DNA of 64,000 bases. Origin: Przewalskia tangutica. Its lineage: Eukaryota; Streptophyta; Magnoliopsida; Solanales; Solanaceae. The stretch covers positions 28,451,711 to 28,515,710 of the forward strand of contig CM056720.1 in the NCBI GenBank assembly GCA_029844215.1, written 5' to 3'. The translations under genes were made by a program, and so were the position numbers. Positions 58,485 through 64,000 of the stretch are shown here, piece by piece. The notes under the pieces are model-generated. The model was given only the letters and a program-made list of their open reading frames with translations. It ran no database searches and was not told the DNA's origin. Within the stretch, counting starts at the first letter, position 1. Each line of letters opens with the position of its first letter.

Positions 58485-60259
58485 TTTTAAACCAATTTAA
58501 GACAAAACAATGCCTTTCTTTTCCTAGAGTTCGGTTTGCCTAATTTCAATTACTCAAGTCTCTTTACTTTAGAAAAGTTTCATAGTTCGATGTCTTAATT
58601 TCCTTTAAAACAATTGAGTAACATATGCCATAGTAGCAGGTTATTCTTGTTCATAAATCTTATTAAGCACCATGATCTAGGAATTGTAATATCATTTTGT
58701 CTCATCTTAGCTTCTATGCAGATGAGGTTTCACCGGTTTTAATAATACTTCTTTATTCAATACCTTTCCTTTATTAACGCGCAGCTGGTTTGTCGATACT
58801 ATTCTCGATTTCTCAAATCGAAATGTGAGAATCCTTTTAAAACCAAGTTCTCATTACTCACTTAATGAGGTTTTACACAAACATCCATATTAAGTCAAGT
58901 CTCTTATCTTTTAAGAATAAGTCTCTTAACTTCTAAATCATTAAACCATTCTTTTTATCTCTCTTAAGACGTTACACCTAACTTCATAAAGCCGTATAAC
59001 TCTTATGTTTTCAAACCAAGTATACACTTCTTTCAAAAGGGTTTCTTAATCTTTTAGAATACTTCGTTCTTTACTATCACACATCAAGTCGCTTATAAGT
59101 CAAATCGCTTATCTTTTAAAAATCACAAAGCATTTCTTATTTACAAAGAGTCATTATAACCAACTTCCCATAAAGCCGTTATAACACTTTATGGTTAAAG
59201 GCAATCAAATACATTTAACACACGTACGCTCACTGATTACATAGTTGTACCCATATCATGCTAGAACAGATAGTAAGAGGTTCACATACCTCGCGACGAT
59301 TATCGACTAATAGCAAAACGCGCTCCAAGTACCTCAACCCGTCTACACTTTAAGCCAAACAGATCACCCAAACGTAGTACTTCAACCTATAGAGGCCACA
59401 AGGCGCCTATTAACATCTTTTGATCTCAACGAGAATATTCTACGAAAATTCGCAACCTCTCCCGCAACAACAGAAACTCTCCTCTATCGAGGCCGCTAAC
59501 AGACAACGACTCCCTAGAGGGGGGGGGGGTTTGCATGACTAACCGGACGTGTACAATTCTACTACATAAAGAATGCTACACAAGTTCATCGTAATACACC
59601 CCATGTAATTACGTCGCTTCTCTTATTAAAATTCAGGCTTAAGTCGCAAGACATTGCCGTAAGTATTATTCAGGATTAAGTCAAAAGACATTGCCGCACA
59701 ACTATGATCAATTCTATATATAGTATACTTTAACTATATATTCCTACAACATGTAATTCCTAATTACAACAGAAGGTCAAGAGTGTTTACCTCGATAAGC
59801 CCAAAATTATCCAAGTTTATATGTCGATCCTGAGCAAGGTTTAGCTCCTACTCCGAGTGCTCCAATTCGCTCCAAACAACCCTTAGAAGTTCTACGCAAC
59901 TTCTACCTAACACTTGAACTGACTATGAAGGTTTTCCTTAGGGTTTCGTTTTTGGGACTGAGGGAAGTATAATAGTATTTCAGGCTTTTGTATAAGTGTA
60001 ACCTTGGGAATACTACAAGGTATTTGGGCCAAGGTATTTGGGCATAATAACAATATTTGGAGTGTATTTCTATACCATTTATATGCTACCTAAACAACTA
60101 CAAGGCTGCTACTACATTTCACCCTACTCTCAAGACTCAATGAGGAGCCTTCGGCCACAAAATGCAAAAGGCAAAAGGGCTTAACAAATTTCAACACAGG
60201 AGAAGGGGAGAGGTCTCAGAATTGGAATTTTTTGATGGAAGAAAGTTCATCAACTTGGG

Positions 60260-60267
60260 TATTTATA
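60260..60267 (-). promoter_or_regulatory. TATA box, I 3' LTR
   Basis: TATTTATA on plus, TATAAATA on minus, with GATGAACTTTC downstream on the element strand. Confidence 0.6.
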
Positions 60268-60657
60268 GCAAACCCAAAGGCCAACCAATGGCCAAGATTT
60301 AGCATCAAGGCAAGTGTAAGGCCAAGATCAAGCCATGCACACAAAACACTCCACAAAACACTCCACAAAATACAAGCCACAAAACTAGCACATAAGGGGA
60401 GCCAATCGGCCAAGGCCAACCAAGGCCTGAAAATCGAAACCTTCCATTTGCTTCAATGTGAGGTGACACATGTCACCCTCCCGCTGGTCCAAAATGTTTC
60501 GCCTCTGAAAAATCCGCAAAATAAAAATGACATAGCCGAAATTCTCAAAAGTCAGGAAACGCTCAAAAAACGACTCTGGCACTTGTGCCCAAATCGAATC
60601 AATGCCTAACTTAAGGCTCAAATTCACGCGCCTCATATACAAAAATACGGTATAACA

Positions 60658-60672
60658 TTCTTCCCCTTAGAA
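60658..60672 (-). other. Polypurine tract of element I
   Basis: TTCTTCCCCTTAG on plus, CTAAGGGGAAGAA on the element strand, beside the LTR end. Confidence 0.7.
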
Positions 60673-60899
60673 ACATTCGCCCAACGTTCCTTCTGTCTCA
60701 AAACAAAAGATAGTCTAAGCTATACTTACGAAACGATCATGCCACACCGCCATAAAACACACGCTCACTTCTCCTTTCTCGTAGTACTGCTTAACACTGA
60801 ACTCGCTCTAGTATGTACCACACTTCAACGCCGCTTTCCAACCCTCGAGTCTCTACTCCAAACTTGGTCATCTCACTAACCTCGATTTCCAAGGCCATT

Positions 60900-62417
60900 C
60901 CCGCCTTCACCATTCTCGATCGAACGATCTATGAACTATACGATGGTCATCTAAACTGGGCCTAGCATCGTGACTGCCACCACCGCGACCACCCGAGCCG
61001 CCTTCCTCGAACGGACGCTGGCCCGCAACATGGCCCCAACCCGACCCATCAGCCAGTTTCGATCCGAACATTCTACCTCTACAGTCATGAAAGCTACCAC
61101 TTCCATTTCACATTACCTGGGACTGATCACACAAACATATCGTGCATATCACTCGACAAGGCCAAACATAAAATAGATCTTTTACTCAAGACGACCTTAC
61201 ATCGTAAGGTCTCAATGACAGGTTCATACTGACCCATACTTAGCCTCCCAACTAACCATGTTTTCTAACTCAATTAACACAACGCTATTCGAACATAGCA
61301 CATAATAATGAGATCATCATATCGATACCAAAACTCTGAGGGTTAAGGATATACCGGCTACCGCCCACTCTAATCATAGCCCACACCGCAGGCTTATAAT
61401 CTAGAAGGTGATGAACCAGCACCGATCCTCGGCGTCGAGTCTGCTCAACCTCTATGCAGCCTCTTCATGGCCTCGACGGCCGCAGAATAACAGCTCCTTG
61501 GTACTACGACATCAAATGTGTCTACCACATCGACACACCGAGGTGGGTCCGCCAACACCCCTACTCCTCAACATCAAACTCGAGCCCCGACTGCTCAATA
61601 TCCTGCGGTCCCGGCTCGAGGAGACCACTCAGAATGGCGGAGGTACAAAACTAGTATGCCGAGGCGTCCGCTCGGGTCGCCAAAATATCCACTGCTTGGC
61701 CTTCTTCTGGCCGGTGGCCACCTGCCGACTCGCGCTCCTCGCACTCCAAGTGCATGAGCTCAGATGGCAATGTCCATGCCCAAAGGGAAACACCGAACAA
61801 CTCTCACTAGGTAATCATCGAGCCTCGAATATATCTGCACTCGATCCTCCATACTAGCTACTAATGCGGAACATACCGCCAATGAGTGAACTCACAGTAC
61901 TCCAGACGCTCGCTTCGCCAACATCAAAAATCGCTCGAGCCTCCTCATCGCGAGGCAAGAAATGTGGAAAGGCGCTCGAAAACTCATCCCAAAACGGAAG
62001 TGCATGCTCTCCCGAAAGCTCCCACGAAGTCAAACCAATCGACCGCGGTGTCACGCAACCGATGCGAACAAACACTATCAAGCCTTGATCACCCGCAGAT
62101 CCTCTCAGAATCGACGGATGAACTCGCGGATCATCCTCGCCACCCATAAAACTCGCGCGGCTACAACTAAGGAAATCCCACAAACAAGCCTCTGCACTAG
62201 CGCTTGCAATCGAGCCGGCCCACTTATCCTCATATCACAACTCGCCAATAATCGCCATCTGACCCGCGCATGTTGAGGCTCTATCGAGTCTCGACCCATG
62301 GCGCTTAAATGCCGGGCGGGCGCCGAAAACTCGCCGTCAAGCACTACTCGTAATCGATAAGCTCGCGCTGCATTCTCCTAATCACTAGATCTGCTCGTCG
62401 GTTGCCTTCGGAGGCAT
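60900..62417 (-). pseudogene. gag: Broken gag of element I with glycine-rich tail
   Basis: The likely start ATG is at 62415-62417 (MPPK-like). The frame at 61854-62183 reads SWELSGEHALPFWDEFSSAF and then HFLPRDEEARAIF, clearly the gag core seen in G (SWELSRGEG, WEEF, DHFLPPEM). On the element-strand side beyond the core, near 60960-61020, a glycine-rich run (GGSGGRGGGSH) may be the C-terminal tail. I do not see an intact CCHC knuckle. Frameshifts are frequent. No protease or reverse transcriptase word follows before the polypurine tract. Confidence 0.7.
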
Positions 62418-62584
62418 AAAAAAAAACACGCCGAGGGTCCAACTCAACATATCTAAGGCACGATCTCAATGAGAAGAATGGAAACCAATCCTAAATGTCC
62501 TATAGCCTCACGACATAGATGGCGCACAACACACCGATAATCAAGACTCTACTAGACACGTCAGACACTTTCCGAGGATTAATC

Positions 62585-62595
62585 GCTCGATACCA
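62585..62595 (-). other. Primer-binding site of element I
   Basis: TGGTATCGAGC on the element strand, beside the LTR start TGTAACGCCCC. Confidence 0.8.
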
Positions 62596-62599
62596 CTTT

Positions 62600-64000
62600 T
62601 GTAACGCCCCGAACCGGGCGTGCCTTACCCGGCACCCTAGTGATACAACATCGAGAAAATCAGGAAATATAAAACATGAACATGAAACAAGAGATAAATA
62701 AACAAAGCAACCAAAACAGCTTGCCTTCATATATATACATAAATAAACAATTATCCTTTTTACAAACCCCGCCTACAAACATGCACCTCTAAGATTTTTT
62801 ACAACAACTATGACGGACAGGGCCCGCCATACCCCGAATGTATAAGAACCTACAACTCAGGTAACATACCAAAGATAAGCCTCAAGGAACGGAGCTTCCA
62901 AAAACGAAAGGTGATCCTAAAAGCGGGATCGATACGATTTTACTGCGGCATGAACGCAGCCCCGAAGAGGTCGATAACAGTACCAAGTATGTGAAAGCGT
63001 AAAATATCAGTAATGAAATCATAATAGTCTATATAAAGCAGAGACATGTATGATAACCAAACTACGACAACATTCCAAGTCGTGACTCACGCCTCAAAGT
63101 CACCACTAAATATAATCTGGGGTCTCACGCCCACTCATCCATGTTCGCATCATCCACATGCCCCTGATCGCGGCAGACATGCATGATGCAACACGTGCCA
63201 CGCCACATGCCCCGTACGCAGACATGCCCATGTTACTCTCAACAATATACTGGTAGTCAAGCCGTGGCCACATGCCCGAATACAACATCGGATACACGCC
63301 CATGGATGAAATAACATTCGAATCAAGCCATTACAGTGAATACAACATCGGAACGTGAACAAATAACCATATAGGGTAATCAATACATTCCACATGGAAT
63401 ACAACAAGTGAGTTCCATGTGACATCAACTGTAATCAAGTGAAATACATTCTCCATGACGCCCAAGTAAGTTCTCAACAAGTCAACCTACATCGAGACGC
63501 AGAATAGTAAATACCACTTGCACAACAAAGGCTATCACCGTAACATGGTCAAGTTTCATAACAACGAAGCATAAGCAAGTTACAGGCTCAAGTACTTTCA
63601 TTTTATGTCAAAGTCGGATTTTAACCTTAAGTACTACGTCCAGTTAAATTCCTTTAAGATCCATTTCTTTTACAAAGGTCACCCGATACGTAGTATAAAA
63701 TTTGAGTGACTAACATTGTTAAGTAAAGCGAAATGCTTTCCTTTGTAAATCAAGTAACAACCTTATTTTCCAAAGCGTTGAAGTTTGCCTAATTCGAATA
63801 CTCGAGTTTCTCGTTTTAGAAAAGGTTTAAGTAGTTCGTAGTTTTAAATCCTTTAAAACATAATTCTCACTTTAAGCGTTTTGAGAAACCTATGTCTTAT
63901 AAGTGAGTAGGTTATTCTTGTTTATAATCAATCTTATTAAGCGACCGTGATCTAGGAAATGTCATTTTGTCTCATCTTAGCTTACATGCGGATGGAAGTT
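62600..64000 (-). repeat. 5' LTR of element I, truncated by window end
   Basis: Aligns with 57066 onward but with frequent substitutions as well as indels (for example the text near 63600 against 58160). It has an ATGCCC-rich imperfect repeat at 63120-63420 where the left LTR has its minisatellite. No gene is seen. Confidence 0.75.

Larger units (their letters stand above)
57066..60657 (-). repeat. 3' LTR of element I, about 3.6 kb
   Basis: From TGTCACGACCGAAC to CGGTATAACA. It holds a TA microsatellite at 57219-57236, a minisatellite at 57680-57960, several hairpin copies (58460-58484, 59169-59193), an 11-base G run near 59520 and a minus TATA box at 60260-60267. Confidence 0.8.
57066..64000 (-). 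mobile_element. Element I: gag-only LTR retrotransposon, right end outside window
   Basis: Left LTR 57066-60657 (about 3.6 kb), interior 60658-62599 and right LTR from 62600 to the window end. Orientation is minus. The interior holds a primer-binding site, a broken gag and a polypurine tract, but no pol that I can recognise in about 1.9 kb. The two LTRs have clearly diverged from each other, more than those of A, B or C, so I is older or its LTRs have exchanged with relatives. It is inserted in LTR H. Confidence 0.75.

Noticed and set aside
59518..59532. Run of about 11 G as a regulatory quadruplex
   Set aside because: A single run without the spaced G tracts needed, and homopolymer length is unreliable in this assembly.
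61408..61857. A 149-residue plus-strand frame opposite element I's gag
   Set aside because: No recognisable family, and the opposite strand carries the gag core next to it. I treat it as antisense chance, with modest certainty.

Overview
This window is plant nuclear repeat DNA with no recognisable host gene. I read it as a nest of Ty3/gypsy-type LTR retrotransposons, probably from a eudicot. Solanaceae is my best guess, resting only on recognition of the chromovirus-like pol protein and of the LTR edge beginning TGTCACGACCC. There is no rRNA, tRNA, CRISPR array or bacterial-style operon. Almost every open frame is short and belongs to a broken gag-pol region or to an LTR minisatellite read by chance.

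Layout, left to right. Element D (minus) has a left LTR cut by the window start (1-1423), a gag-only interior and a 3.4 kb right LTR ending at 6566. D sits in the left LTR of an older element E. E's left LTR resumes at 6567-8697, is split by full-length element A (8698-18349, minus, target duplication TTATT), and ends at 18350-19178. E's interior is only about 0.8 kb (19179-19956). E's right LTR starts near 19957, is split by full-length element B (20536-30019, minus), continues at 30020-32028 and is broken by LTR fragment F (32029-32703, minus). Two plus-strand LTRs follow, J (32704-35214) and K (35215-37090). K is joined head-on to a minus-strand LTR, L (37091-39901). A further minus element M (39902-40175, 49923-50618) is split by full-length element C (about 40176-49922, minus), the best preserved copy. 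Plus-strand element G (LTR 50619-53584, then PBS and gag) is interrupted at 54737 by plus LTR H (54738-57065). H is interrupted by minus element I (57066 to beyond the window), another gag-only element with LTRs of about 3.6 kb.

A, B and C are related gypsy elements with the order gag, protease, reverse transcriptase, RNase H, integrase and a chromodomain-like tail. Their primer-binding sites resemble the complement of initiator tRNA-Met, and a polypurine tract lies next to each 3' LTR. D, E and I carry little or no pol and would depend on proteins supplied by other elements.

Two patterns stand out. First, copies match closely in AT-rich stretches but differ by many small losses and changes at CTG, CAG, CCG and CCGG positions. 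This breaks nearly every reading frame and may be a sequencing or consensus artefact at methylated cytosines rather than biology. Second, LTRs of several families share a small CATAAAG/CTTTATG hairpin motif, and they carry differing minisatellites at a similar distance (roughly 0.5-0.9 kb) from the primer-binding-site edge. Boundaries were set by eye and most are good to within a few bases; F, J, K, L and M are less certain.
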